Origin: DASTCZ01 sp035308165
GTDB lineage: Bacteria; Acidobacteriota; Terriglobia; Acidiferrales; UBA7541
Assembly (NCBI GenBank): GCA_035308165.1
Contig: DATGHC010000065.1
Coordinates: forward strand, 62,001-126,000
Direction: 5' to 3'
Length of the DNA: 64,000 bases
Numbering within the stretch: position 1 is the first letter of the stretch; each line of letters opens with the position of its first letter. Position numbers and translations under genes: made by a program. This document shows positions 1 to 8,660 of the stretch, piece by piece. The notes below the pieces were generated by a model, which saw nothing but the letters and a program-made list of their open reading frames with translations, ran no database searches and was not told the origin of the DNA.

Positions 1-819
1 GTGGCGAAGAATCTTGTAATTCAGCCCCGTATAGATTGCGAAGCAGTCCACCAGACCTTTGAGGGCTTGTTCAAGGATTGCCGCCCCAGCGATGAAGTAC
101 TTTCCCTTCTCGGTCGCGTCACGGACTACGCACTTCACAAAATACGTTCTGCCGCGGAGGAGGTTCTTGAGCGAGAGATGACCCTCTCTGTACCCAACGA
201 TTATTTCCGGCAATGCGGCAAAACGACTGCTTTCATGGGAGCGGAACAGCAAGTCTTGATCTTCGCCGCGCAACACGTCGTCATGATAGAGATGACTGCG
301 AAACCATTCTGTTTTTCCCATCCAGGTGGGGTGGGCCAAAAGAAACCCCCTCCACGGTCTTTCACAGATCTGTTTGTGTGAAATCACACATCTTCGGGTC
401 CCCAGTGCTTCGCCATCGGGACCAAACACCAGAACGCCGCCGCCCAAAAGGTCGATCTCGGGGTGTTGCGACAAGAATTCCATTTGAAGCGCCAACCGGT
501 CGGGATAGGAAACGTCATCACTATCCATTCGGGCGAAATACTTCCCGCGGCTCAGGCTAATGGCTTGGTTCAACCGGGATGCAATACCTCGGTGCATTCC
601 GTCAGCGAATATCCTAACTCGCGAGTCAACAAAGCTTTGTGCGATCTCCAGCGAACGGTCCGTGGACCCATCATCGAGAAGCAACAAAGTAAAATCCTCG
701 AACGTCTGGTTCAAGATTGACCGGATGGCGGTCGCCAACGTCCGCTCGCAATTAAAAACTGGCATGGCAATCGACACCGGTGGATCCAGTTCGACCGTCA
801 TTGTGTCTTTCAACATCAT
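1..819 (-). CDS. Family 2 glycosyltransferase, 3' end cut by window edge
   Basis: An uninterrupted minus-strand frame of 273 codons starts at ATG 819 (a second ATG follows at once, and another lies at 801) and is still open at base 1, so the C-terminus is missing. The N-terminal Rossmann-like GT-A fold is clear: a VSIAMPVFN strand near residues 15-23, a LLDDGSTD nucleotide-sugar motif near 48-54 and a metal-binding DSD at about 99-101 followed by a conserved YPDR. Such enzymes move a sugar from a nucleotide donor to a growing lipid-linked glycan at the inner face of the cytoplasmic membrane. It lies 216 bases downstream of the GDP-fucose synthase gene on the same strand, so it probably belongs to the polysaccharide cluster; the sugar it transfers cannot be told. 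Confidence 0.88.
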   Translation of the reverse strand, partial: MMLKDTMTVELDPPVSIAMPVFNCERTLATAIRSILNQTFEDFTLLLLDDGSTDRSLEIAQSFVDSRVRIFADGMHRGIASRLNQAISLSRGKYFARMDSDDVSYPDRLALQMEFLSQHPEIDLLGGGVLVFGPDGEALGTRRCVISHKQICERPWRGFLLAHPTWMGKTEWFRSHLYHDDVLRGEDQDLLFRSHESSRFAALPEIIVGYREGHLSLKNLLRGRTYFVKCVVRDATEKGKYFIAGAAILEQALKGLVDCFAIYTGLNYKILRH

Positions 820-1035
820 TTCTCTGAATGACCGCCGCAAGTAGTCTTTCCAATCGATTCGAGTCTAAGAGGACCTATTCACACGGTCGGATGACGCGCT
901 TGTCCAACCGCTAGCAGGTGGGTCAGCTCGTGAACTCGCGAGGTAAAATGTTCAGGCCGGGATCACGCGTCAATTTTCTATCTTGAGATGCCGTTGGAGT
1001 CCTGCAGAGTGATCGGAGGGCTGTCCTGCCTGGCA

Positions 1036-2016
1036 TCAGTATTGATGAACTTGAAGCGAATTCTTCATACTGCTCTCCAGATACCATGCCAGAGTATTTG
1101 CAAGTCCGGTCCGCAAGTCTGTCTTTGCCCGGAATCCAAACGCTTCCAGCGCCTTTTCGGTGTTCAGTTGACGCCTCGGTTGTCCGTCCGGCTGGGATCT
1201 GTCCCATCGAATTTCTCCCTGATACCCCACCAAACCAGCGATTTCGGTCACCAGGTCCTTGATGAGGATTTCCGCGCCCGTTCCCAGATTGATCGGTTCA
1301 GGCCGACGGTAATGCGTCGTCGCCAGGATGATTCCCTCGGCGGCGTCCTCGACGTATAGGAATTCCCGGCTTGCCTGGCCCGTTCCCCACACGGTCACCG
1401 AAGCCAGCTGATTCTGCCGGCCCTCCACAAACTTGCGAATCAGACCGGGAATGACGTGGCTGGTCTCCGGATCGAAGTTGTCACGCGGCCCGAATAAATT
1501 CGCGGGGATCAAATAAATCCCCTCCAGTCCATATTGCCGGCGGTATCCCTGTAGCATCACCAGCAGAGCCCTCTTGGCTATTCCATACGGAGCATTGGTT
1601 TCCTCGGGGTACCCATTCCATAAGTCCTCTTCGCAGAATGGGGTTGGAGTGTCCCTGGGGTAGGAGCAGGTCGTGCCCGCGACAACCAGCTTTGCCAGCC
1701 GCCCGTATCGCCGGGCTTCATCCATGACGTGCAACCCCATCGCCATGTTTTCATAAAAAAACCGGCCAGGATTATTCCGATTCGCGCCAATTCCGCCCAC
1801 AGTGGCGGCCAGGTGGATTACCACGTCGGGTCTGAAGTCAGCGTAAAGCTGGGCGGCGGCCTCCCGCTGCGTCAGATCGTAGCTTTGGCGTCGCGGCACA
1901 AAAATTTCTGCCACCTCTTTCGCCCTCAGCTTCTCGACCACAAAAGAACCCAGAAAGCCGCCTCCCCCCGTAACGGCAACTCTTTTTCCTGCGAGACTTA
2001 TTGTTTTGGAGTCCAT
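1036..2016 (-). CDS. fcl: GDP-L-fucose synthase (NAD-dependent epimerase/dehydratase)
   Basis: This 326-residue short-chain dehydrogenase-like protein should convert GDP-4-keto-6-deoxymannose to GDP-L-fucose by epimerisation at C3 and C5 and NADPH reduction. It shows the glycine-rich cofactor loop GGGGFLG at residues 17-23, the family motif around GGIGANR near 74-80, a TTCSYP segment near 115-120 and the catalytic Tyr144-xxx-Lys148. The length is normal for the family. The start ATG at 2016 lies 25 bases after the stop of the GDP-mannose 4,6-dehydratase gene, the enzyme of the preceding step, so the two are almost certainly co-transcribed. Together they predict L-fucose or a related 6-deoxyhexose in the surface polysaccharide. 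Confidence 0.93.
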   Translation of the reverse strand: MDSKTISLAGKRVAVTGGGGFLGSFVVEKLRAKEVAEIFVPRRQSYDLTQREAAAQLYADFRPDVVIHLAATVGGIGANRNNPGRFFYENMAMGLHVMDEARRYGRLAKLVVAGTTCSYPRDTPTPFCEEDLWNGYPEETNAPYGIAKRALLVMLQGYRRQYGLEGIYLIPANLFGPRDNFDPETSHVIPGLIRKFVEGRQNQLASVTVWGTGQASREFLYVEDAAEGIILATTHYRRPEPINLGTGAEILIKDLVTEIAGLVGYQGEIRWDRSQPDGQPRRQLNTEKALEAFGFRAKTDLRTGLANTLAWYLESSMKNSLQVHQY

Positions 2017-2041
2017 AGCTGTTAGCTTTGCCCTATTGCAA

Positions 2042-3076
2042 TCACAAGTCCGACGAATGGTTCACGCTCTGGCGTTCGAATTGGCCGCTTAACCTTTCGT
2101 TCAGCAGCTGTACATCGGCATCCACCATCAACTTTACCAGGTCATGGAATTTCACCTTGGCCGCCCACCCTAATTTCCGGCGAGCCTTCGACGAATCGCC
2201 CTGCAACAGGTCAACTTCGGTTGGACGAAAGTAACGCAGGTCAGTTTCCACGTATTTCCGCCATTCAAGTCCGGCATGGGCGAAAGCCAATTCGACGAAC
2301 TCCCGAACCGAGTGGGACTCGCCGGTTGCAATCACGTAGTCGTCAGGGTCCGGTTGCTGCATCATCAACCACATCGCTTCCACATATTCCGGCGCATATC
2401 CCCAGTCCCGCTTGGCCTCCAGGTTGCCCAGGTGCAGCTTATCCTGAATCCCTGCGACGATGCGCGCCACCGCCCGGGTGATTTTTCGGCTGACAAAGGT
2501 TTCTCCCCGCCTGGGGGATTCGTGATTGAAAAGTATCCCATTGCATCCAAACAGGCCGTAACCATCCCTGTGATTCACGGTCATCCAATAAGAATGCAGC
2601 TTGGCGCAAGCATAGGGGCTTCGCGGGCGAAAGGCTGTGGTTTCTTTTTGTGGTACCTCGGAAGCGCCTCCGAACATCTCGCTGCTGGCGGCATTGTAGA
2701 ATTTGGGCAGTATTTCCGCCTGGCGGATCGCTTCCAGGAGCCGGGTCGATCCCACTGCGGTGATGTCCCCCGTATACTCCGGAATTTCGAAGCTTACCCG
2801 CACATGGCTTTGGGCTGCTAAATGGTAGATTTCGTCCGGTCGAACTTTCAAAAGCAGCTTCGCCAAACTCGTTGAATCACTCAGGTCGGCGAAATGAAGG
2901 AATAACCGCGCATTCCGGTCATGCAAATCCGGCAGGACGTTGTCGACCCTCTCTGTGTTGAAACTGCTGCACCGGCGCTTGGTGCCATGAACTTCATAGC
3001 CCTTGGACAGCAAGAACTCAGCCAGATACGAACCGTCCTGTCCGGTGATGCCGGTGATCAGCGCCTTTTTTCCCAT
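2042..3076 (-). CDS. gmd: GDP-mannose 4,6-dehydratase
   Basis: This 344-residue protein catalyses GDP-mannose to GDP-4-keto-6-deoxymannose, the first committed step to GDP-L-fucose and GDP-rhamnose. Diagnostic features are the N-terminal GITGQDGSYLAE NADP-binding segment (residues 9-20), the EVHGTKRR stretch, an SSEMFG motif at 131-136 carrying the catalytic Glu, and Tyr155-xxx-Lys159. The whole family length is present. It is followed directly by the GDP-fucose synthase gene on the same strand, which fixes the likely product as GDP-L-fucose. A gap of 176 bases separates it from the upstream transferase gene; I saw no clear terminator in that gap. Confidence 0.95.
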   Translation of the reverse strand: MGKKALITGITGQDGSYLAEFLLSKGYEVHGTKRRCSSFNTERVDNVLPDLHDRNARLFLHFADLSDSTSLAKLLLKVRPDEIYHLAAQSHVRVSFEIPEYTGDITAVGSTRLLEAIRQAEILPKFYNAASSEMFGGASEVPQKETTAFRPRSPYACAKLHSYWMTVNHRDGYGLFGCNGILFNHESPRRGETFVSRKITRAVARIVAGIQDKLHLGNLEAKRDWGYAPEYVEAMWLMMQQPDPDDYVIATGESHSVREFVELAFAHAGLEWRKYVETDLRYFRPTEVDLLQGDSSKARRKLGWAAKVKFHDLVKLMVDADVQLLNERLSGQFERQSVNHSSDL

Positions 3077-3252
3077 TTCACCCTCCGCCTTGGTTCCGTC
3101 CCCAGGCAGTCAGGGACGCCCTTCATCCGCGGCGCTCTCTCAGCGCGCGTAATTGATCGAAACCGCGCCACCAGCGTGATTCGCTGTTCTATGGTTATTG
3201 GGGATTGCTGTCGCGAGTCCCTGGACGGATCCTCGTCCTCGAAGACCACAAT

Positions 3253-4260
3253 TTATTTCACTGCCAGAGCGTGACCTGCGGTCACTCCCATCTCTTGGAT
3301 CAGGTCGGTGAATCTCCGCACCCACATGTGTTCCCGGAGCGTGCGATCGCGATAGTTGCCGGCAATGCGTGCGCGCTCGGATTCGTGGGAAAGAAACCAC
3401 CGAGCCTTGTCTGCGCAATCCGCCAAATCATTGAAGGTAATAACTTCGCGGCCCGGCTGGTAATAGCGTTCCAGAAGCGGCGTGAATTCGCACAGCACCA
3501 TCGTGCCGGAAAGCCCCATCTCAAACAGCCGCCCCTTGATTTGCAAACATGGCCCGCCCGTGTTGCTTGCCAGAGGCGTGTACGATACCCGGCTTCGGTT
3601 CCAGATTTCGTGTACCTCCGAAAGCCGCACGGGCTTGCCAGCGAGCCAGGGAATTTTGAGCACGCCCCGGTAGTAAGGCAACCCCAGACGTACCAGACGC
3701 GACCCCCTGCCGAAGCAAACCAAACCCGCTTTTTTTCGCAAATAACGGCAAGCCGTGTTCCTTTCACCATAAATACTTCCGGCGAACGAGAAGGCAATGT
3801 CCTTTGCTCTATGAGGGTCTCGCGACTCGCTTGGACATCCCCACTGACTCAATAATAAATTTGGGTACTCGAAACGGTTCTGTTCGTAAATGTTGGGATA
3901 GGTTGTCACCATGAAAGTGAAGTGCCCGGCAATCCACCGCGTCGTTTCCCACTGCCAGTCATCGTCACTGTTCCACGCCGCAATGCAAACCTTCCTCTTG
4001 AGGTCCGCAAAGGCCCTCGTCTCAACCGGTTCGGTGCCCGAAGTTTGATAAAAAACGGCCTGGAAATCTCCGTTCTCGATTTTTTCCACCAAAGTTTCGG
4101 TGGCCCTTGCTTTCCCGAACTTCCGGCTCATTTCGTAGTGGTCAAAAGTTTCCACCTCGTGGCCAATCTCTTTCAGTGGCGCCGTAAAATAGTGATACAT
4201 CGGCTCAAGAGCCGCAGGCGCTCCGTAATAGTTCCTTCGGACCACGCTCAGGATCCGCAT
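3253..4260 (-). CDS. CgeB-like glycosyltransferase
   Basis: The 335-residue product resembles CgeB/DUF3880-type proteins: an N-terminal domain (MRILSVVRRNYYG) that reads like the first Rossmann half of a GT-B enzyme, and a C-terminal 'glycosyl transferases group 1' half near residues 185-330. That half contains VCFGRGSRLV, a LSEVHEIWNRSRVSYTPL segment and a late GREVITF loop, as seen in proteins that place a sugar on a polysaccharide or spore/maturation glycan. No membrane segment is visible. It is transcribed with the cluster, 74 bases after the methyltransferase gene upstream. The family assignment is good; the donor sugar is unknown. A protein-maturation or modification role is possible but less likely here. 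Confidence 0.72.
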   Translation of the reverse strand: MRILSVVRRNYYGAPAALEPMYHYFTAPLKEIGHEVETFDHYEMSRKFGKARATETLVEKIENGDFQAVFYQTSGTEPVETRAFADLKRKVCIAAWNSDDDWQWETTRWIAGHFTFMVTTYPNIYEQNRFEYPNLLLSQWGCPSESRDPHRAKDIAFSFAGSIYGERNTACRYLRKKAGLVCFGRGSRLVRLGLPYYRGVLKIPWLAGKPVRLSEVHEIWNRSRVSYTPLASNTGGPCLQIKGRLFEMGLSGTMVLCEFTPLLERYYQPGREVITFNDLADCADKARWFLSHESERARIAGNYRDRTLREHMWVRRFTDLIQEMGVTAGHALAVK

Positions 4261-4334
4261 ATGAAATTGAAGAGGAAGTTCTTATCCAAGAACAGTACCG
4301 CCCTGCTCCAAATCATGATTATCGGGGCCGGTTC

Positions 4335-4961
4335 TTACGGGATGATGCGAATAATGTTGTCGGCCAACGAAAACGTATATCCGCTTCTTTGCGCGGAAGC
4401 TCGGATTGAAGCGATCTCCGGATAATCATGGGTTCCGTCAAAACATTCCGCATCATCAATCAAAATGGTGTGCCGGTTCTGGTGCCTCAAAATGGCCTCA
4501 AGTTCTTGACGAATGGGAGTTTCCAGATTGGCCCTTCCGGTCACCCCGCCTGAATAGTGTGCGTCAAGCCAGAAAAGGCAGGGAGACGCGATGGCAGCAA
4601 GCACTTCGGGCAGCAGCTTTGCACTGTCGCCATTTAAGAGAGTGACCTGCGGCTGGCGCCGGAAAACTTCCTGCGCGCGGCGGAAGAAATGCGGTTCAAC
4701 CTCGATGGAAATCAATCGATCGAAGTGGCCAAGGCAGGCTTGCAACATGAACCCGTAAAACGTTCCAGTTTCAATGAAGACCCTGGCCACGCTCATCGCT
4801 GCGTATTTCAAAACCACGCGTTGTTTCAGCAGGTGGGGATAAGGCCCTTGCCGGCCCTTTTCCCACCGCTTCAGATCCTGGTTCAATCTCCGCCGCAGCA
4901 ATGCGCTTGGAATCCAATTCTGCTGCACAGCCTTTAGCTTTGCTTCGTTGAAGATGGACAA
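4335..4961 (-). CDS. SAM-dependent methyltransferase-like protein
   Basis: The core carries a class I methyltransferase-like pattern: FIETGTFYGFML (motif I region), a LISIEVEPHFFRRAQEVF strand-helix for the acidic loop that binds SAM ribose, LLNGDSAKLL, and LFWLDAHYSGG as the motif after strand 4. It ends with ILIDDAECF. The frame can be extended to ATG 5060, but that start would overlap the upstream transferase gene by 98 bases with unconvincing sequence. A TTG at 4961 lies one base after that gene's TGA stop and is a more natural, coupled start (208 residues). A methyl or similar modification of a cluster sugar is the likely role; the substrate is not visible. Confidence 0.7.
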   Translation of the reverse strand: MSIFNEAKLKAVQQNWIPSALLRRRLNQDLKRWEKGRQGPYPHLLKQRVVLKYAAMSVARVFIETGTFYGFMLQACLGHFDRLISIEVEPHFFRRAQEVFRRQPQVTLLNGDSAKLLPEVLAAIASPCLFWLDAHYSGGVTGRANLETPIRQELEAILRHQNRHTILIDDAECFDGTHDYPEIASIRASAQRSGYTFSLADNIIRIIP

Positions 4962-4962
4962 T

Positions 4963-6099
4963 TCAGACCCGCTGCTCCGTCGAACATTCGTACAGCTCCT
5001 CATACTGGTCCACGATCCGTGCCCAATCGTGTCTTTCCCTGGCTCGAGCGCGGCCTTCAAGCCCCAAACTCTTTCTGCGGTCGCGATCTCGCAGCAACTC
5101 CGTCACTGTCTCTGTCATTTCACCGACGGTGTTTACCACCAAGCCCCCGGCATTATCGCGCGCCGATCCCACATCAAAAGAAACCCAGGGAGTGCCTGCC
5201 GACATGCTCTCTAACAACACTACCGAATTTGCCTCCCAATTTGAGGTACTCACAAGAATGTCAGCTTCTTGAATTGCGGAGACGACTTGTTGTCGGGGAA
5301 CCTTTGTCCTCAGATCGATTGTGTCTGAGACCAATGCCTTCATGAGGCACTCGTAGTAGCAGCCGCCCATTACCCCGGCCAGTCCCAGCCGCCACTTGTC
5401 AGCCGGAATTGAATTGCCGATAAGAGTGAACCTCGCGCCACTCCCCCTCAATTGGCTTGCGACTTGAAAAGAATGGCTGTGCCCCTTCTGTACGCTGTGA
5501 TTCGACACATTAATCAGCCACGGGCCAGTCCCGATGTTCCACTTTTCCCGCATGTCCAGGATGGGTTGTTTCCATTCCTGCAGGTCCACTCCATTTTGGA
5601 TTATCGCGGGTTCCGGTAGTCCATGCTGGCGTGCGTAAGCAAACTCTTCGTTCACGGCCGAGATGGTCATCCAATTCGTATAGCGACGCAAAAAATTTGG
5701 CATTTGGCGGTAATAATTTCCAAATGTTGGATCCGACAGTGACAGACCGTGAGTCACCAGCAGAGTGCGCCACGAGGTGCTTCCGACTTGCCTCAGAAGT
5801 GCATCGGTGGTCCAGACCTGTAGACAATGGTTCACCACAATATCCCAGCGGCCCGACCGGACAAATTCACAGTATTCCCTGACCTCCCCTTCCATCCCTT
5901 TTGCCAGATTGCCCCGTACTTTAAACCGGTGAATTTGAACATGATTCAGAGCCGATTCTCGTGGCAGCCCTGGCGCGGCCCGTGTGGCGACATGAACCTC
6001 ATGGCCTCTGTGGGCCAGCTCCTCCGAAATATGTCGCACGACTTCTGCCACCCCGTCGAGCGAGGGGGCGTATGTGGCCGCCGTATGGAGAATCCGCAA
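4963..6099 (-). CDS. Family 4 glycosyltransferase
   Basis: A 378-residue retaining GT-B enzyme. It has the N-terminal glycine-free MRILHTAATYAPSLDGVAEVVRHISEEL strand-loop-helix typical of GT4 acceptor domains. The C-terminal donor domain has a LINVSNHSVQKGH segment, a long Rossmann half and the E-x7-E-type motif TSNWEANSVVLLESMSAGTP near residues 285-305. These enzymes add hexoses to lipid-linked oligosaccharides at the cytoplasmic face of the inner membrane. The gene begins 5 bases after the polymerase gene and ends one base before the likely TTG start of the next methyltransferase, so translation of the three is probably coupled. Confidence 0.88.
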   Translation of the reverse strand: MRILHTAATYAPSLDGVAEVVRHISEELAHRGHEVHVATRAAPGLPRESALNHVQIHRFKVRGNLAKGMEGEVREYCEFVRSGRWDIVVNHCLQVWTTDALLRQVGSTSWRTLLVTHGLSLSDPTFGNYYRQMPNFLRRYTNWMTISAVNEEFAYARQHGLPEPAIIQNGVDLQEWKQPILDMREKWNIGTGPWLINVSNHSVQKGHSHSFQVASQLRGSGARFTLIGNSIPADKWRLGLAGVMGGCYYECLMKALVSDTIDLRTKVPRQQVVSAIQEADILVSTSNWEANSVVLLESMSAGTPWVSFDVGSARDNAGGLVVNTVGEMTETVTELLRDRDRRKSLGLEGRARARERHDWARIVDQYEELYECSTEQRV

Positions 6100-6104
6100 G
6101 GGAA

Positions 6105-7568
6105 TTAAGCTTCCTGAATTGTTATCGCCCGGTATTTAAAATCCCGGCGGGGTTTCCGATTCAAGTACCAGAATGCGTAGATTGGCCAGCAGGAATAAAT
6201 CAGGATTTGACTGGGTACTTCAATGCCCCCGAAGATAACAAAACAAATCCAGATTGAGAAAAACTGCCAGATGTAGACTTCAATGGACGATTGGGATCTC
6301 TCAAACGCCCGCTGCATGCGATATAGAACCACTCCGAGAATTGCGTAGCCGAGCAGAATTCCTGCGATTTGATAATCCAAAAACAGCTCGCCCACAAATG
6401 GGGTATTTTGGTCCGCGATACTGTCCGTTCCGTAGATCAGGCGGTTGTAAATGGTGAAACCGCTGCCTTGCCGAAAGCGTTTCCCAAGGACTGGAACGGG
6501 CGACAGAATTGATGAAAGTGTTACCGTGCCCCAGTGCGGATTGCTTTCCCAGCGAGTCCCTTCCAGCAGAGTGCCCAGATACTGTGGCGCGCCTCCATAC
6601 ATCTGCACAATGTCAGAGTAATCGGTCTTCTCGACCAGCAATTCTTTAATATCGGTATTCGCCAATAGATCTCCCCCCAATTCTGTCCCGCTGCGGTAAA
6701 TGGCATAAACCGGCAGCAGAAGTAGGAGAAGCAATCCGGCCGTCACTGTAAGTCGCCAAACAAATTTGTCGCCTTTCACCAGCGGCACCGCGGCCAAGGC
6801 CACCAGCGGAACGGCAAATGCTCCGCGGTTGTAGCCCACCAGGCTGAAACTCAAAACAACTCCTGCAAACAACAGTAGTGTCACCGCGCCGCGGCGCCAC
6901 CACGGCGCTGTCCCTCCTCTTGAATCGATCCACTTGCACCACGCTAAGATTACGGCGAAACCCAGAAAAGGTTTCAAGAGCAGCGCGGCCAGACCTTGCC
7001 AGGTTGAACTCGCTTCCAAAAACAGATCGCGGTAATAAGGGGGATTGTTGAAAAAATCCAGAATGCCGGCAATGTTGCCGAAAGAAAGGAAGACACCCAA
7101 CACCCCAAGGGCTGTGAGAAATGCAATCCCGCTTGTGGAACCGCTCCTTCGCGCGTCCGGCGCATTCCGAAGCCGGTTCGATAGAGCCAGGGCATCGGTT
7201 TTTTGGGATTTTGCAAGGTGATTGTAGACGGTGCATACGGTCAGGAATGCCAACGAATCAAGAACAATCGCCAAGTTGATGGCGAAATGCGATGGCAACG
7301 AAGGAAGAACGCCTTGGGCGGGCCCCACGAGCGTGATCAGCAGGGGCATGCCCACGAGCTGCAGTCCGAAAACGAAAATCGCCCAATTCCAAGGGCATAA
7401 AGGGGTTGCCATGACTGGCCGGCATCGGGGCGTCCAGGAAATGACCGCCGCGAATACGAACACGCTAAAAATCACGGCAGGGAATCGCTGGCTATCCGGC
7501 GCACGCCCCACCGCTACAACGGCCACGAAGAATGCGACCCATGCCCAGATTGCCATCCGCTTCAGCAT
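6105..7568 (-). CDS. Oligosaccharide repeat-unit polymerase (Wzy/O-antigen polymerase-like)
   Basis: The 487-residue protein is almost wholly hydrophobic and shows 10-12 predicted membrane segments, starting with AIWAWVAFFVAVVAVG. A large hydrophilic loop (about residues 285-390) lies before the last segments, as in Wzy/EpsG-type polymerases that join undecaprenyl-linked repeat units in the periplasm. Position is the strongest evidence: it sits between the flippase/methyltransferase genes and several glycosyltransferases, and no other polymerase candidate is present in the cluster. Sequence conservation in this family is very low, so the assignment rests on topology and context. Confidence 0.75.
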   Translation of the reverse strand: MLKRMAIWAWVAFFVAVVAVGRAPDSQRFPAVIFSVFVFAAVISWTPRCRPVMATPLCPWNWAIFVFGLQLVGMPLLITLVGPAQGVLPSLPSHFAINLAIVLDSLAFLTVCTVYNHLAKSQKTDALALSNRLRNAPDARRSGSTSGIAFLTALGVLGVFLSFGNIAGILDFFNNPPYYRDLFLEASSTWQGLAALLLKPFLGFAVILAWCKWIDSRGGTAPWWRRGAVTLLLFAGVVLSFSLVGYNRGAFAVPLVALAAVPLVKGDKFVWRLTVTAGLLLLLLLPVYAIYRSGTELGGDLLANTDIKELLVEKTDYSDIVQMYGGAPQYLGTLLEGTRWESNPHWGTVTLSSILSPVPVLGKRFRQGSGFTIYNRLIYGTDSIADQNTPFVGELFLDYQIAGILLGYAILGVVLYRMQRAFERSQSSIEVYIWQFFSIWICFVIFGGIEVPSQILIYSCWPIYAFWYLNRKPRRDFKYRAITIQEA

Positions 7569-7646
7569 CGGACCTTTTCTCTCCCGGAATAATTAGCCCT
7601 GACCCGATTAAATCTTCTTGGTTCTGCTTGAATTTTAAGAGCCCGT

Positions 7647-8525
7647 CTAAGTTGCTCGTGTAAGCATGTCGAATTTTAGGAGCTTTGAGTTAGTCGACCG
7701 AGACATCCGTTGCAAGTCGAAAATGAGTCCGAAAATCTTCCGGTTTTCTACCAGAACGACAGGCCGGGAACCCGACTTCTTGCAGAAATCGAGAAAAGCG
7801 TTGCCGCTGTCGCAATCGTCAGAAGCCAAAGTCCCGCCGGGAGCGAGTTTCCTCATCGCGGCATTCAATTCGAAGGACTGCCACGCATAGGTATGATCGG
7901 AATCATGCAGAAATAAATCGATGGGCGGAATCGTGTCCAGAATCTGCAAGAAACTTTTTTTCAGCGAATTAGACTGCAAAATGTGGAGATTCCATCTCTT
8001 CCGGTCTGGGCAAGCTAATAACGAACCCACCTGGGGCGAACGGTCGACGCTGTGCAGCGATCCATGGCCATTCGCATGCATGGCCCTCAAGATGAAGAAT
8101 GACGAGTGGCCGTTTGCGACCCCGGTCTCCAGCACTATGCTCGGTCGCGAAGACCGCACCATGGCGTAGATCAGAAAGGCGGAGCCTTTTTCTAAGGCGC
8201 ACTGGTGTGGATATATCTGGTTTCGCTCGCGGTACCGTTCATCTATCTCCCTGCAAAGTACATCGTATTCATCGCTCAGTTGGGCGAGTTCTGCCTCTCC
8301 CTGCTCAGCGAAAAAGTACATTTCCGCCAACTCTTTGGCCGAAAAGTGCATGGAGGTTGCAGCTTCTGCAAACGACGCTAGTGTTGGGCGGTTGTGCCGG
8401 TGGATCGAGGATGCCAACCGGCGGTCTGCCAGCCACAGAATGGAGCGCTCAGCAGTTTCCCGGAGTCCAAATTCCCGGAGACATTCACGAATTTTTCCCA
8501 ACATGTGGTCTGGCAAAGCAGACAT
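7647..8525 (-). CDS. Class I SAM-dependent methyltransferase
   Basis: About 292 residues. The C-terminal half contains ETGVANGHSSFFIL (glycine-rich SAM loop), LHSVDRSP (acidic residue for the ribose), IDLFLHDSDHTY and GGTLASDDCDSG, the pattern of the Methyltransf_24 group often found in polysaccharide clusters. The N-terminal 110 residues are helical and unassigned. A GTG at 8531 also opens the frame, but ATG 8525 has GGAG eight bases upstream and is preferred. It probably methylates a sugar of the repeat unit or a precursor. It lies between the flippase and polymerase genes. Confidence 0.82.
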   Translation of the reverse strand: MSALPDHMLGKIRECLREFGLRETAERSILWLADRRLASSIHRHNRPTLASFAEAATSMHFSAKELAEMYFFAEQGEAELAQLSDEYDVLCREIDERYRERNQIYPHQCALEKGSAFLIYAMVRSSRPSIVLETGVANGHSSFFILRAMHANGHGSLHSVDRSPQVGSLLACPDRKRWNLHILQSNSLKKSFLQILDTIPPIDLFLHDSDHTYAWQSFELNAAMRKLAPGGTLASDDCDSGNAFLDFCKKSGSRPVVLVENRKIFGLIFDLQRMSRSTNSKLLKFDMLTRAT

Positions 8526-8660
8526 CTTCACTTCTCCGTCGAACCCGGTCCGAGAATAAGCATGTTTTTCCTTTTCAATGCGTAACGGTCACAGGAAATT
8601 GAAACGACAAGCCCATCAATTCTGGTCCGGTAGCATGTTGAGCGGCATTTCTGCAGAGGC

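Noticed and set aside
923..1207. Small frames between the fucose synthase and GT2 genes
   Set aside because: They overlap the fucose synthase gene in other frames and have no domain; the gap is treated as intergenic.
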